Source: Anaerolineae bacterium CG2_30_57_67 (GTDB lineage Bacteria; Chloroflexota; Anaerolineae; Anaerolineales; Villigracilaceae). Taken from it: a stretch of 64,000 nucleotides of DNA. Made by a program: the position numbers and the translations under genes. The notes under the pieces are model-generated. The model was given only the letters and a program-made list of their open reading frames with translations, ran no database searches and had not been told where the DNA came from. The stretch covers positions 20,128-84,127 of the forward strand of contig MNXJ01000025.1 in the NCBI GenBank assembly GCA_001872455.1. Direction: 5' to 3'. Below are positions 15,691 to 24,418 of the stretch, in pieces (position 1 is the first letter of the stretch; each line of letters begins with the position of its first letter).

Positions 15691-17025
15691 ATGACAAAAC
15701 TAACTTCCAAACAAATTGTTGACCTGAGCAGGGAATACACCTTCTTCTCATGGTCCATTCAGTCGCAAGTCAACCCCATTCCGGTCGGCAAGGCCGAAGG
15801 CGTTTATTTTTGGGATACCGACGGCAATCGCTATCTCGATTTTTCTTCGCAGTTGATGAACACCAACATCGGCCACCAGCACCCCAAAGTGGTCAAAGCC
15901 ATTCAAGACCAGGCCGCGCAAATTTGCTTTGTTCACCCCGGCAACACCACCGAAGTCCGCGCCCTGCTGGGTAAAAAACTGGCCGAAGTGACGCCCGGCA
16001 ACTTGAAAAAAACCTTTTTTGCGCTGGGCGGCTCGGAAGCCAACGAAAATGCCATCAAACTGGCGCGTTTTTACACCGGACGCCACAAAATTTTGGCGCA
16101 CTACCGCTCGTATCACGGCGCAACCCACGGTTCGATTGCCCTGACCGGCGACTACCGCCGTCTGGCGGTGGAACCGGCCATGCCCGGCGCGGTGCATTTT
16201 CTCAACCCGTTCTGCTATCGCTGCCCGTTTGGGCAAAAACCCGATTCCTGCCAGCGCGAATGCGTCAGCCACCTCGAGGAAGTCATCCAGTACGAAGGCC
16301 CCGACAAAATCGCCGCCATTATCATGGAGGGCGTTGTCGGCTCGAACGGCCTGCTCGTGCCGCCCGCCGATTACTGGCCGCGTGTGCGCGAAATTTGCGA
16401 CAAGTACGGCATTCTGCTGATTGCCGACGAGGTGATGAGCGGCTGGGGCCGCACCGGCCAATGGTTCGCGGTGGACAACTGGAAGGTTGTCCCCGACATC
16501 ATCACCACCGCCAAAGGCATCACCAGCGGCTACATGCCGCTCGGCGCGGTGATTGTCTCCGACAAAATCGCCGAGTTTTTTGACGACAAATATCTCTACG
16601 CCGGGCTGACCTACAACGGCCACGCCCTGGCGCTGGCGGCGGCGCTGGCAACCATTCAGGTTTATGAAGATGAAAAACTGATTGAGAATTCGCGCACCCT
16701 GGGCGTTTACCTCGCCCAAAGGCTGGCGGCGCTCAAAGAGAAGCACCCCGCTGTCGGCGATGTGCGCGCCATCGGGCTTTTTTCCACGCTCGAGCTGGTG
16801 CAAAACCGCGCCAGCAAGCAAATCATGCTTGCCAGTGTGATGGGCGAGGTGAGCAAATTCCTGCGCCAAAATGGCCTGTTCACCTTCATCATGGCGAACA
16901 AAATGGGCAGCATGCTTTTCATCGTCCCGCCGCTCTGCATCACCAAAGAGCAACTTGACGAAGGCCTGGCGATTGTGGACAAGGCGCTGGAAATTGCGGA
17001 CGAGAAGGTAGACGGAAGAGAGTAG
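15691..17025 (+). CDS. Class III omega-aminotransferase (beta-alanine/taurine:pyruvate type)
   Basis: A 444-residue fold type I PLP enzyme. PLP lysine is Lys275 in TTAKGITSGYMPLGAV; the PLP aspartate is in LLIADEVMSGWGRTG. Its pattern (FALGGSEANENAIKLARFYTGR, HYRSYHGATHGSIALTGD, CYRCPFGQ) fits omega-amino-acid:pyruvate aminotransferases acting on beta-alanine, taurine or similar. Beside a malonate/methylmalonate semialdehyde dehydrogenase, beta-alanine is the most economical substrate, giving malonate semialdehyde. The TAG stop at 17023-17025 is itself the start of an octamer repeat array. Confidence 0.86.
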   Translation: MTKLTSKQIVDLSREYTFFSWSIQSQVNPIPVGKAEGVYFWDTDGNRYLDFSSQLMNTNIGHQHPKVVKAIQDQAAQICFVHPGNTTEVRALLGKKLAEVTPGNLKKTFFALGGSEANENAIKLARFYTGRHKILAHYRSYHGATHGSIALTGDYRRLAVEPAMPGAVHFLNPFCYRCPFGQKPDSCQRECVSHLEEVIQYEGPDKIAAIIMEGVVGSNGLLVPPADYWPRVREICDKYGILLIADEVMSGWGRTGQWFAVDNWKVVPDIITTAKGITSGYMPLGAVIVSDKIAEFFDDKYLYAGLTYNGHALALAAALATIQVYEDEKLIENSRTLGVYLAQRLAALKEKHPAVGDVRAIGLFSTLELVQNRASKQIMLASVMGEVSKFLRQNGLFTFIMANKMGSMLFIVPPLCITKEQLDEGLAIVDKALEIADEKVDGRE

Positions 17026-17070
17026 ACAAGTAGACAAGTAGACAAGTAGACAAGTACTTGTTTCCTTGTT
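17023..17070 (+). repeat. Octamer array TAGACAAG x4 followed by inverted-sense units
   Basis: Four perfect TAGACAAG units (17023-17054) begin in the stop codon of the upstream gene and run in register into TACTTGTT and TCCTTGTT, which resemble the reverse complement. The two halves can pair as a hairpin. It lies just before the ribosome site of the dehydrogenase gene. Confidence 0.75.
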
Positions 17071-17092
17071 TACTGACCCAAAGGAAAAACGT

Positions 17093-18562
17093 ATGCAAAA
17101 AATTCTCAATTACATCAATGGTGAATGGCTTGACCCTGCCGGAGTGGAATATTTTGACGTGCTCAACCCGGCCAGCGGGGCACTGATTGCGCGCACCCCG
17201 CTCAGCGCGGCCTCGGCTGTCGAAGCGGCGGCGCAGGCTGCAGCGGCGGCGTTCCCCGCCTGGCGGCGGACTCCCGTTCAGGAGCGGGTGCAATATCTCT
17301 TCAAACTGCGCGATTTGCTCAAATCGAATCTGGATGAAATTTCCCGCGCCATCACTGACGAGTGCGGCAAAACCTTTGAAGAATCCAAAGCCGAGATGGT
17401 GCGCGCCATCGAAAATGTCGAAGTGGCCTGCGGCATGCCCATGATGGTCAAGGGCGAAATTGTGGAAGATATTGCCCCCGGCATTGACGAAATTTTGCTG
17501 CGTCAGCCGGTGGGCGTTTGCGCCACGATTGCGCCCTTCAACTTCCCCGGTATGATTGTCTTTTGGTATTTCCCCTACGCGCTGGCGGCGGGCAACACCT
17601 ACATCGTCAAGCCATCTGAAAAAGTCCCGGCCACGATGCAGGTCATTTTCCGGCTGATTGAGCAGGCCGGGTTTCCAAAAGGCGTCATCAACCTGGTGAA
17701 CGGTGCCAAAGAAACGGTGGACGCCATTCTCGACCACCCGCAAATCCGCGCGATTACGTTTGTTGGCTCGACCAACGTGGCGAAATATATCTACAGCCGC
17801 GCCGCCGCCAATGGAAAACGGGTGCAGGCGCAGGGCGGCGCGAAAAATCCGGTCATCATTTTGCCGGATGCCGATATGGACATGGCCGTGCGCATTACCG
17901 CCGATTCGGCTTTCGGCTGCGCCGGTCAGCGCTGTTTGGCGACCTCGCTGGCGATTACGGTAGGCGAGGCGCGCAATGCGTTTACCGAGGCGATTTGTGA
18001 CGCCGCCGCCAGCCGCACGGTCGGTTATGGGCTGGAGAGCGGGATTCAGATGGGGGCGGTGATTAACGCCGCCAGCAAAGCCCGCGTCGAGCAGCTGATT
18101 GGCGTTGGCGCGGCGGAGGGTGCCGGTCTGCCGGTGGATGGACGCGGAACGCGCATCCGCGGCTATGAGAATGGCTTTTTCGTGCGCCCGACGATTTTGA
18201 CCGATGTTCAGCCAGGCAGTGAAATTTGGAAAACCGAAATTTTTGGCCCGGTCTTGAGCCTGATGCACGTCAATACGATTGATGACGCGATTGCGCTGGC
18301 AAACAGCCATGTGTACGGCAATCAGGCCAGCCTGTTCACGTCGAGCGGCGCGGCGGCGCGCAAATTCCGCTACGAGGTTGAGGCCGGTAACGTCGGCATC
18401 AACATTGGCGTGGCCGCGCCGATGGCATTTTTCCCCTTCAGCGGCTGGAAAAATTCATTCTTTGGCACGCATCACGGCCAGGCGATGGACGCGGTCGAAT
18501 TTTTCACCCAGCAAAAAGTGGTGGTGGAACGCTGGCCGAAGGAATGGACGCGGAAGTTCTGA
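17093..18562 (+). CDS. mmsA: CoA-acylating methylmalonate/malonate-semialdehyde dehydrogenase
   Basis: A 489-residue aldehyde dehydrogenase-superfamily enzyme that oxidises (methyl)malonate semialdehyde to propionyl-CoA or acetyl-CoA with NAD and CoA, releasing CO2. The nucleophile is Cys281 in GCAGQRCLA. The ELGG of ordinary ALDHs is replaced by QGGAKN, so the usual general-base Glu is absent, as in MmsA. The C-terminus carries the family's [11 protein letters not shown] and [18 protein letters not shown] 17093 with AAAGGAA upstream is preferred over 17066, which falls in the repeat array. In this operon it would finish beta-alanine catabolism. Confidence 0.92.
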   Translation: MQKILNYINGEWLDPAGVEYFDVLNPASGALIARTPLSAASAVEAAAQAAAAAFPAWRRTPVQERVQYLFKLRDLLKSNLDEISRAITDECGKTFEESKAEMVRAIENVEVACGMPMMVKGEIVEDIAPGIDEILLRQPVGVCATIAPFNFPGMIVFWYFPYALAAGNTYIVKPSEKVPATMQVIFRLIEQAGFPKGVINLVNGAKETVDAILDHPQIRAITFVGSTNVAKYIYSRAAANGKRVQAQGGAKNPVIILPDADMDMAVRITADSAFGCAGQRCLATSLAITVGEARNAFTEAICDAAASRTVGYGLESGIQMGAVINAASKARVEQLIGVGAAEGAGLPVDGRGTRIRGYENGFFVRPTILTDVQPGSEIWKTEIFGPVLSLMHVNTIDDAIALANSHVYGNQASLFTSSGAAARKFRYEVEAGNVGINIGVAAPMAFFPFSGWKNSFFGTHHGQAMDAVEFFTQQKVVVERWPKEWTRKF

Positions 18563-18567
18563 TATTT

Positions 18568-18751
18568 AGTTATCCAGTTGTCTAGTTATCCAGTTATCCG
18601 GTTGTCCGGTTGTCCGGTTGCTGGAAAACCGGATAACTGCTCAACTGGCAAACCGGAAAATTGAAAAACCGGAAAATTGAAAAACTGGAAAACTGGAAAA
18701 CTGAAAAACTGAAAAACTGGATAACTGGATAGCTGGAAAACTGGATAACTG
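18568..18751 (+). repeat. Array of twenty-three 8-bp units that reverses orientation
   Basis: Exactly 23 contiguous octamers. The first seven are of the AGTTATCC/GGTTGTCC sense; the remaining sixteen are of the opposite sense (GATAACTG, GAAAACTG, AAAAACTG, GAAAACCG). The 8-bp register is kept through the switch and ends 8 bases before the next ATG. It fills the gap between mmsA and the third aminotransferase. The two halves are complementary and can form a long imperfect stem in RNA. Confidence 0.88.
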
Positions 18752-18759
18752 GAGACTCT

Positions 18760-20136
18760 ATGAAAAATTTACAAAACGCGCAAGCCTACGCTGAAAAATG
18801 GCTGGAAATCATCCAGCAACCCAACCGCCCGGACGAAGCCCAGGCCAAATGGATTATCGAAGAATCGCTGCACAACTTTGGCGAACATTTCAACCGCGGC
18901 TGGCTCGACTACCGCAAATCGGTGACGCAGGCCGGGCAGTGGGCGGCGGTCGAGTGGACCGGGCGCGGCGCTACCTTTGAGGATGTGTTGGGGCGCAAAT
19001 ACGTTGACTTTTTGGGCGGCTTCGGCATGATGGATTTGGGCTGGAGCCACCCCGAAGTCGTCGCCGTGGTGCAGGCGCAGTTACAGCGCACGCCGATGCC
19101 CAGCCAGGAATTGATTGACCCGCTGCGCGGCGTGCTGGCAAAACTGCTGGCCGAAATCACCCCCGGCGATTTAAAATACAGCTGGTTCGCCGCCAGTGGC
19201 ACCGAAGCCATCGAAGCGGCCATCAAACTCGCCAAGGTTTACACCCAAAAACCGGCTTTCATCGTCGCGCTCAAGGCTTTTCACGGCAAGACGATGGGCG
19301 CGCTTTCGATGATGGGCAAAGCCGACTACCGTCAGCCTGCCGGAATGTTGTACGGCGGCCCGGTGTACCACGTTCCGTTTGGCGACGCCGCAGCGGTGGA
19401 ACGCCAGCTGGAAACCTGCAAACAAATCGGCGTGGGCGTGGCCGCCGTGCTGATGGAACCGATTCAGGGCGAGGCGGGCGCCATCGTGCCGCCGGATGAT
19501 TTCTGGCCGAGAATCCGCGAGGCGACGAAGAAATATGGCGCCCTGCTGATTGCGGACGAAGTGCAGACCGGCCTGGGGCGCACCGGCAAACTGTGGGGCG
19601 TTGACCACTGGAACGTCGTCCCCGACATCCTTGCCACCGCCAAATCGCTGGGCGGCGGCGTCATGCCGATTTGCGCCGTCAGCACCACCGAAGAAATTTT
19701 CCAGGTTTTCATGTCGCCCAACCCGTTTTTGCAGACCACCACCACCGGCGGCGGCGCGCTGGCCTGCTCGGCGGCGATTGCGGCCATTCACGTCACCGTG
19801 CGCGACCGGCTGTGGGAGGCCGCCGCCGCGAAGGGTGATTTCATTCTGAAGCATGTGCGTGAACTGGCTGAGAAATATCCGCAGGTTTACAAAGGCGTCA
19901 CCGGCAAAGGCCTGCTGATTGGTCAACATTTTCAGACGCCGGAAATTGGCGGGGCGGTGGCGGCGAATCTCTTCAAGCGCGGCGTGCTCGTTGCTGGCAC
20001 GCTGACCAGCGCTCAGACGATTCGCATCGAGCCGCCGCTCGTCATCAGCCCGGAGGAAATCAACTTCGGCTTGGCTGCGCTGGATGAGGCAGTGGCGGCG
20101 GTGGCGCTCGACCTGCCCGAAATGGCAGTACAATGA
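18760..20136 (+). CDS. Class III aminotransferase, putrescine aminotransferase-like
   Basis: A 458-residue PLP enzyme similar to PatA/YgjG: WFAASGTEAIEAAIKLAK, FHGKTMGALSMMGK, ADEVQTGLGRTG, PLP lysine Lys295 in ATAKSLGGGV, and NPFLQTTTTGGGALA. PatA transfers the amino group of putrescine (also cadaverine and 1,3-diaminopropane-like amines) to 2-oxoglutarate or pyruvate. It directly precedes the polyamine transporter genes, which supports a polyamine substrate. The short upstream GAGACTCT gives a weak ribosome site (GGAG at 18751-18754). Confidence 0.88.
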   Translation: MKNLQNAQAYAEKWLEIIQQPNRPDEAQAKWIIEESLHNFGEHFNRGWLDYRKSVTQAGQWAAVEWTGRGATFEDVLGRKYVDFLGGFGMMDLGWSHPEVVAVVQAQLQRTPMPSQELIDPLRGVLAKLLAEITPGDLKYSWFAASGTEAIEAAIKLAKVYTQKPAFIVALKAFHGKTMGALSMMGKADYRQPAGMLYGGPVYHVPFGDAAAVERQLETCKQIGVGVAAVLMEPIQGEAGAIVPPDDFWPRIREATKKYGALLIADEVQTGLGRTGKLWGVDHWNVVPDILATAKSLGGGVMPICAVSTTEEIFQVFMSPNPFLQTTTTGGGALACSAAIAAIHVTVRDRLWEAAAAKGDFILKHVRELAEKYPQVYKGVTGKGLLIGQHFQTPEIGGAVAANLFKRGVLVAGTLTSAQTIRIEPPLVISPEEINFGLAALDEAVAAVALDLPEMAVQ

Positions 20137-20163
20137 AAAAATCAATTTCCAAAGGAGCAGTGG

Positions 20164-21279
20164 ATGAGCGAATTTGCGGTTGAACTGCGCGACGTGGTGA
20201 AAACGTTTGCGACCCCGGAAGGTGGCAAACTAAACGCCGTTGACCATGTGGATATGCACATCCGGCAGGGTGAATTTTTCTCCATGCTGGGCTCGTCGGG
20301 CTGTGGCAAAACCACCTCCCTGCGCATGATTGCCGGTTTCGAGTGGCCGACCGAAGGCGAGGTTTTTATTGACGGTCAGCCGCAGGGACGCAAGCCGCCC
20401 TTTCAGCGCCCGGTCAATACTGTTTTTCAAAGTTACGCCCTCTTCCAGCACATGACCGTTGCCCAAAATGTGGCCTTCGGCCTGGAAATGGACAAGGTGG
20501 ATGTGAACGAAATCAACCGCCGGGTGAGCGAGGCCCTGGCGATGGTTAAGTTGAACGGCATGGAAAAACGTTCCCCGCGCCAGCTTTCCGGCGGACAGCA
20601 GCAGCGCGTCGCCCTGGCGCGCGCCCTCGTCAAACGCCCCAAAGTGCTCCTGCTGGATGAGCCGCTCGGCGCGCTGGATTTGAAATTGCGCAAGGAAATG
20701 CAGTTGGAACTGAAAGCGCTCCAACAGGAAGTGGGCATCACCTTCGTTTTTGTGACGCACGACCAGGAGGAAGCCCTGACGATGAGCGACCGCATCGCCG
20801 TGATGAGTCGTGGCAAAGTGCTGCAAATTGGCGCGCCGGTTGAAATTTACGAGCGCCCCAACTGCAAATTTGTGGCCGATTTCATTGGCGAGACCAACAT
20901 TCTGACGGGGCAGGTGCGCTCGGTAGACGGAACCCATCTCAAGGTCTACGTCCCCGACCTGGAAGCGGAAGTCAGCGCCGTGGCCGAGTCGCAGTTTCAG
21001 CCGGGGCAGCCGGTGCATCTCTCCATCCGCCCCGAAAAAATTCGCCTGGCCGAAGAACGCAGCCTCAACGAAAACTGTTTCGCCGGAAACGTCATCCAGT
21101 CGGCCTACATTGGCTCGGATACGCGCGTCAAGGTCAAAGTCGGCAAAATCGTCCTCAAAGTTTGGGAGCAAAACCACATCTCCACCCTCGACCCAGACGC
21201 CTACTTTCAGCAAAACGAACAGACCTGGGCGACGCTCTTCCCCGAAAACACGCTGGTGCTGCCGTTTGAGGAGGGCTGA
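20164..21279 (+). CDS. potA: Spermidine/putrescine ABC transporter ATPase
   Basis: A 371-residue ABC ATPase on the cytoplasmic face of the importer. Walker A is GSSGCGKTT, the signature is LSGGQQQR, Walker B is [12 protein letters not shown], and the H-loop is [10 protein letters not shown]-terminal TOBE regulatory domain (about 240-365) is present as in PotA/MalK-type subunits. AAAGGAG precedes the ATG. The next gene starts 2 bases after its stop. Confidence 0.94.
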   Translation: MSEFAVELRDVVKTFATPEGGKLNAVDHVDMHIRQGEFFSMLGSSGCGKTTSLRMIAGFEWPTEGEVFIDGQPQGRKPPFQRPVNTVFQSYALFQHMTVAQNVAFGLEMDKVDVNEINRRVSEALAMVKLNGMEKRSPRQLSGGQQQRVALARALVKRPKVLLLDEPLGALDLKLRKEMQLELKALQQEVGITFVFVTHDQEEALTMSDRIAVMSRGKVLQIGAPVEIYERPNCKFVADFIGETNILTGQVRSVDGTHLKVYVPDLEAEVSAVAESQFQPGQPVHLSIRPEKIRLAEERSLNENCFAGNVIQSAYIGSDTRVKVKVGKIVLKVWEQNHISTLDPDAYFQQNEQTWATLFPENTLVLPFEEG

Positions 21280-21281
21280 CC

Positions 21282-22202
21282 ATGTTTCAGCGATTACGGG
21301 AAGATAAAGCCTTGCAAGGCACGCTGCTCATCCTGCCCACGCTGGCAGTGATGGTTGGCCTGCTCATCATCCCCCTGGGGCTGACGTTAATTATCAGCTT
21401 CGGCCAGCGCACGGCAGATGGCGGCGTGATTTACACCTTCACGCTGGATAATTATCTGCGGCTGGTAGGGATAACCCCTGGTTGTGGCTTCAAATCAGAG
21501 TGTTTTGACCCGCTCTATGCCAATATCTTGTGGCGCTCGCTGACGCTGGCGCTGCAAACCACCGCGCTGGTGATTTTGCTGGCCTACCCGCTTTCGTACT
21601 TCATCGCCCGCGCGCCGCTCAAACGCCGCAACACCTTTCTCTTTATGGTGCTGGTGCCGCTCTGGACGAATTTCGTCATCCGCGTTTACGCCTGGATGAT
21701 GATTTTACGCACGCAGGGCGTGCTGAATGGCATTTTGGGCTGGCTGGCGAATTTACTCGGCCTGCCGTTTGTGCCGCTGGAAATGCTCTACACGCCGAGC
21801 GCCGTGCTGGTGGGCATGGTCTACGAATTTCTGCCCTTCATGATTTTGCCGATTTACACCTCGCTCGAAAAAATTGACCCGGCCCTGTACGAAGCCGCCG
21901 CCGATTTGGGCGCCAACGCCGCGCGAACCTTTCTGCGCGTCACCCTGCCGCTTTCGATGCCGGGCATCGTCGCCGGGACGATTTTGGTCTTCATCCCGGT
22001 CATGGGAACCTTCATCGTTTCCGATATTCTCGGCGGGCGGCAGGTCATCTTAATCGGCAACCTGATTCAGCGGCAGTTCCTTGATGCGCGCGACCCAACC
22101 TTCGGTTCGGCGGCTTCGCTCATTCTGATGGTGATGACGCTGATTGTGACCTACTTCTACACGCGCAAGTTTGGCTTCGGAGAGGAGATTGTCGCCGTAT
22201 GA
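21282..22202 (+). CDS. potB: Spermidine/putrescine ABC transporter permease PotB
   Basis: A 306-residue permease with about six membrane helices. The EAA loop ([28 protein letters not shown]), which contacts the ATPase, is clear. An extracytoplasmic loop holds CGFKSECFD, a possible disulfide-bearing insertion. Its stop overlaps the potC start as ATGA. Confidence 0.93.
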   Translation: MFQRLREDKALQGTLLILPTLAVMVGLLIIPLGLTLIISFGQRTADGGVIYTFTLDNYLRLVGITPGCGFKSECFDPLYANILWRSLTLALQTTALVILLAYPLSYFIARAPLKRRNTFLFMVLVPLWTNFVIRVYAWMMILRTQGVLNGILGWLANLLGLPFVPLEMLYTPSAVLVGMVYEFLPFMILPIYTSLEKIDPALYEAAADLGANAARTFLRVTLPLSMPGIVAGTILVFIPVMGTFIVSDILGGRQVILIGNLIQRQFLDARDPTFGSAASLILMVMTLIVTYFYTRKFGFGEEIVAV

Positions 22203-23080
22203 ACCCCAACCGCCGTTCTCCCTTTGTCAATCTGATGACGATTTTGGTGTATGGGTTCCTTTACCTGCCCATTATCGTTCTGATTACGTTTTCGTTTAAC
22301 GCATCCAAAACCAACATCACTTTTCAGGGCGTGGTCAGCCAGGTTGGACCGCTCAAAATGCAGGGCAGTTTGGTGGTACAAAGCCCGTGCGGGCCGTTTC
22401 ACTGGTTTTGCGAACTTGGCAAGAACAAAGATGTGCTCAATGCCGCTCGCAACACGCTGACGATTGCCGTCACGTCCACCATCATCTCGGCGCTGATTGG
22501 GACGATGGCGGCGCTGGCCTTGCAGCGCTATAACTTTCGGCTGAAACCGTTTTCGCAGTTGTCGCTGTACATTCCGATCGTCATCCCCGAAATTGTGATG
22601 GGCATCGGCATTCTGACGCTTTTCAGCCAGCTCTTCACTTTTCTCAATTCCGCGCTTGGCCTGACGGGTGACGCGCGCCTGGCGCTAGGCATTGGCACGG
22701 TCATTCTCTCGCACATCGCCTTCAGCGTGCCGTTTGTGACGCTGGTGGTGCAGGCGCGTTTGCAGGGCTTCGACCAGTCTTTTGAAGAAGCCGCCATGGA
22801 TTTGGGCGCCAACGAACTGGTCACGTTTTGGCGCGTCACCCTGCCGATGCTGCTGCCGGGCGTGCTTTCCGGCGCGCTGATGGCGTTCACCCTCTCGCTG
22901 GATGATTTTGTCATCACGTTTTTCACCAACGGCCCCGGCTCGACCACTTTGCCGATTTACGTTTACGGCCTGTTGCGGCGCATCATCACCCCACAGGTTA
23001 ACGCGCTTTCCACCGTCTGGATTCTGTTAATTTTCAGCGCGGTCTTCCTGCTTCAGCGCCTGCAATCACGGCAGGCATAA
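22199..23080 (+). CDS. potC: Spermidine/putrescine ABC transporter permease PotC
   Basis: A 293-residue permease forming the channel with PotB. The EAA loop reads [27 protein letters not shown]. After the first helix there is an insertion (about 40-75) with a cysteine pair, CGPFHWFC, similar in position to the PotB one, so paired outer loops may contact the binding protein. It is translationally coupled to potB by a 4-base overlap. Confidence 0.92.
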   Translation: MNPNRRSPFVNLMTILVYGFLYLPIIVLITFSFNASKTNITFQGVVSQVGPLKMQGSLVVQSPCGPFHWFCELGKNKDVLNAARNTLTIAVTSTIISALIGTMAALALQRYNFRLKPFSQLSLYIPIVIPEIVMGIGILTLFSQLFTFLNSALGLTGDARLALGIGTVILSHIAFSVPFVTLVVQARLQGFDQSFEEAAMDLGANELVTFWRVTLPMLLPGVLSGALMAFTLSLDDFVITFFTNGPGSTTLPIYVYGLLRRIITPQVNALSTVWILLIFSAVFLLQRLQSRQA

Positions 23081-23150
23081 AATACCCATTATGGGCGGGC
23101 GGTTTTTCGTAATCGCTCGTTGAGAAACATTCATCACCAAAGGAGAAGAA

Positions 23151-24347
23151 ATGAACAAAAATGCTTTTTGGAAGTTGCTTTCAGCCTTGATGGTCTTTGG
23201 GCTGATTCTCTCGGCCTGTGGCCCTGCCGCCGCGACCGATGTTCCCGCCGCCGCGACCGATGTTCCTGCCGCGGCGACCGATGTTCCCGCTCCGGCGGAA
23301 ATCGTCACCTCATCGGGCTTTGTCTGCCCCCTGCCCGACCAGAAAATGGAAATCACCTCGAAGGAACTCAATCTGTTCGTGTGGACGGAATACATCCCGC
23401 CGGAATGGAAAGAATGCTTCACCCTGGTCTATGGCGTCACCATCAACCATGATGAATATTCTTCCAACGAGGAAATGTACGCCAAGCTGAACGCTGGCGG
23501 CACCAACTACGACCTGGTTCAGCCCACTGATTACATCGTGGCGCTGATGGTGCGCGGCGGCCTGCTCCAAAAGCTCGACCAGAGCAAACTGGCGCAAGTC
23601 TACGCAGAGATGGACCCGAACTACATGAACCTGGAGTTCGACCCCGGTAACGTGTACACCCTGCCCTACCAGGCCGGTACCGACGCCATCATCTACAATG
23701 CCGATAAAGTTTCCACCCCGCCCACCAAATGGGCCGACCTGTGGAATCCAGACTACGCGGGCCGCATGGTTTTCCTCGACGACTCGCGCGTGGTGATTGG
23801 TTTCACCCTGCTGACGCTGGGCTACGACCCGAACACGACCGACCCCGCCAAACTGGATGAAGCCAAAACCAAGCTGATGCAGCTGATTCCCAACGTCAAA
23901 CTCTTCGACAGCGACAGCCCCAAAACCGCCCTGATTGCTGGGGACGTGGACCTGGGCATGACCTGGACTGGCGAGGCTTTCCTGGCGCAACAGGAAAACC
24001 CGGCGTTTACCTACGTTTACCCCACCGAAGGCGCGATTCTCTGGCAGGATAACTGGGCCATGCCGGCCGGTGCGCCGCACGCCGACGCGGCCTATGCCTG
24101 GCTGGCCTACACCATGCAGCCCAATATGTTCTGGCTGATGCTGCGCGACTTCCCCTACATCAACCCCAACAAAGCCGCGCTCGACTTTGCCAAGGACAAC
24201 CAGCCCGATTTGTACGGGCCATACATGGCTTCGCCCATCACCAACGTGCCCGTGGACGCCATCAAGAACGGTCACCGCATCCAAGATGTCGGCGAGGCGC
24301 TGCCGCTTTATGACCAACTGTGGACGGAAGTGAAGGGCGGCCAGTAA
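23151..24347 (+). CDS. potD: Polyamine-binding lipoprotein PotD
   Basis: A 398-residue type 1 periplasmic-binding-type protein. The signal peptide ends in LILSAC, with Cys23 for lipid attachment. It is followed by three tandem copies of a 7-residue AATDVPA linker encoded by near-identical 21-bp repeats. The binding domain contains LFVWTEYIPPEW, YDLVQPTDYIVALMVRGG and WAMPAGAPHADAAYAWL, as in PotD/PotF. It captures spermidine or putrescine outside the membrane. AAAGGAGAAG precedes the ATG, and a terminator follows. Confidence 0.93.
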   Translation: MNKNAFWKLLSALMVFGLILSACGPAAATDVPAAATDVPAAATDVPAPAEIVTSSGFVCPLPDQKMEITSKELNLFVWTEYIPPEWKECFTLVYGVTINHDEYSSNEEMYAKLNAGGTNYDLVQPTDYIVALMVRGGLLQKLDQSKLAQVYAEMDPNYMNLEFDPGNVYTLPYQAGTDAIIYNADKVSTPPTKWADLWNPDYAGRMVFLDDSRVVIGFTLLTLGYDPNTTDPAKLDEAKTKLMQLIPNVKLFDSDSPKTALIAGDVDLGMTWTGEAFLAQQENPAFTYVYPTEGAILWQDNWAMPAGAPHADAAYAWLAYTMQPNMFWLMLRDFPYINPNKAALDFAKDNQPDLYGPYMASPITNVPVDAIKNGHRIQDVGEALPLYDQLWTEVKGGQ

Positions 24348-24366
24348 GTTCGGACGCAAATGAGTT

Positions 24367-24415
24367 AAACGAAAAAAGATGGGCTGGTCAAAAACCAGCC
24401 CATCTTTTTTCGTTT
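24367..24415. terminator. Bidirectional intrinsic terminator after potD and pnp
   Basis: A perfect 22-bp stem (24367-24388 with 24394-24415) with a 5-base loop, A-rich on the left and T-rich on the right. It ends the Pot operon and, in the other direction, the rpsO-pnp unit whose stop is at 24419. Confidence 0.93.
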
Positions 24416-24418
24416 GAT

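Noticed and set aside
15748..18310. Very long minus-strand open frames (over 450 codons) opposite the aminotransferase and mmsA genes
   Set aside because: They mirror highly expressed, GC-rich genes whose codon use leaves the opposite strand open. Their translations lack any fold or motif, and the plus-strand products are clear enzymes.
15525..18751. Octamer arrays considered as CRISPR
   Set aside because: Units are 8 bp with no spacers and no cas genes nearby, and the sense flips within an array.
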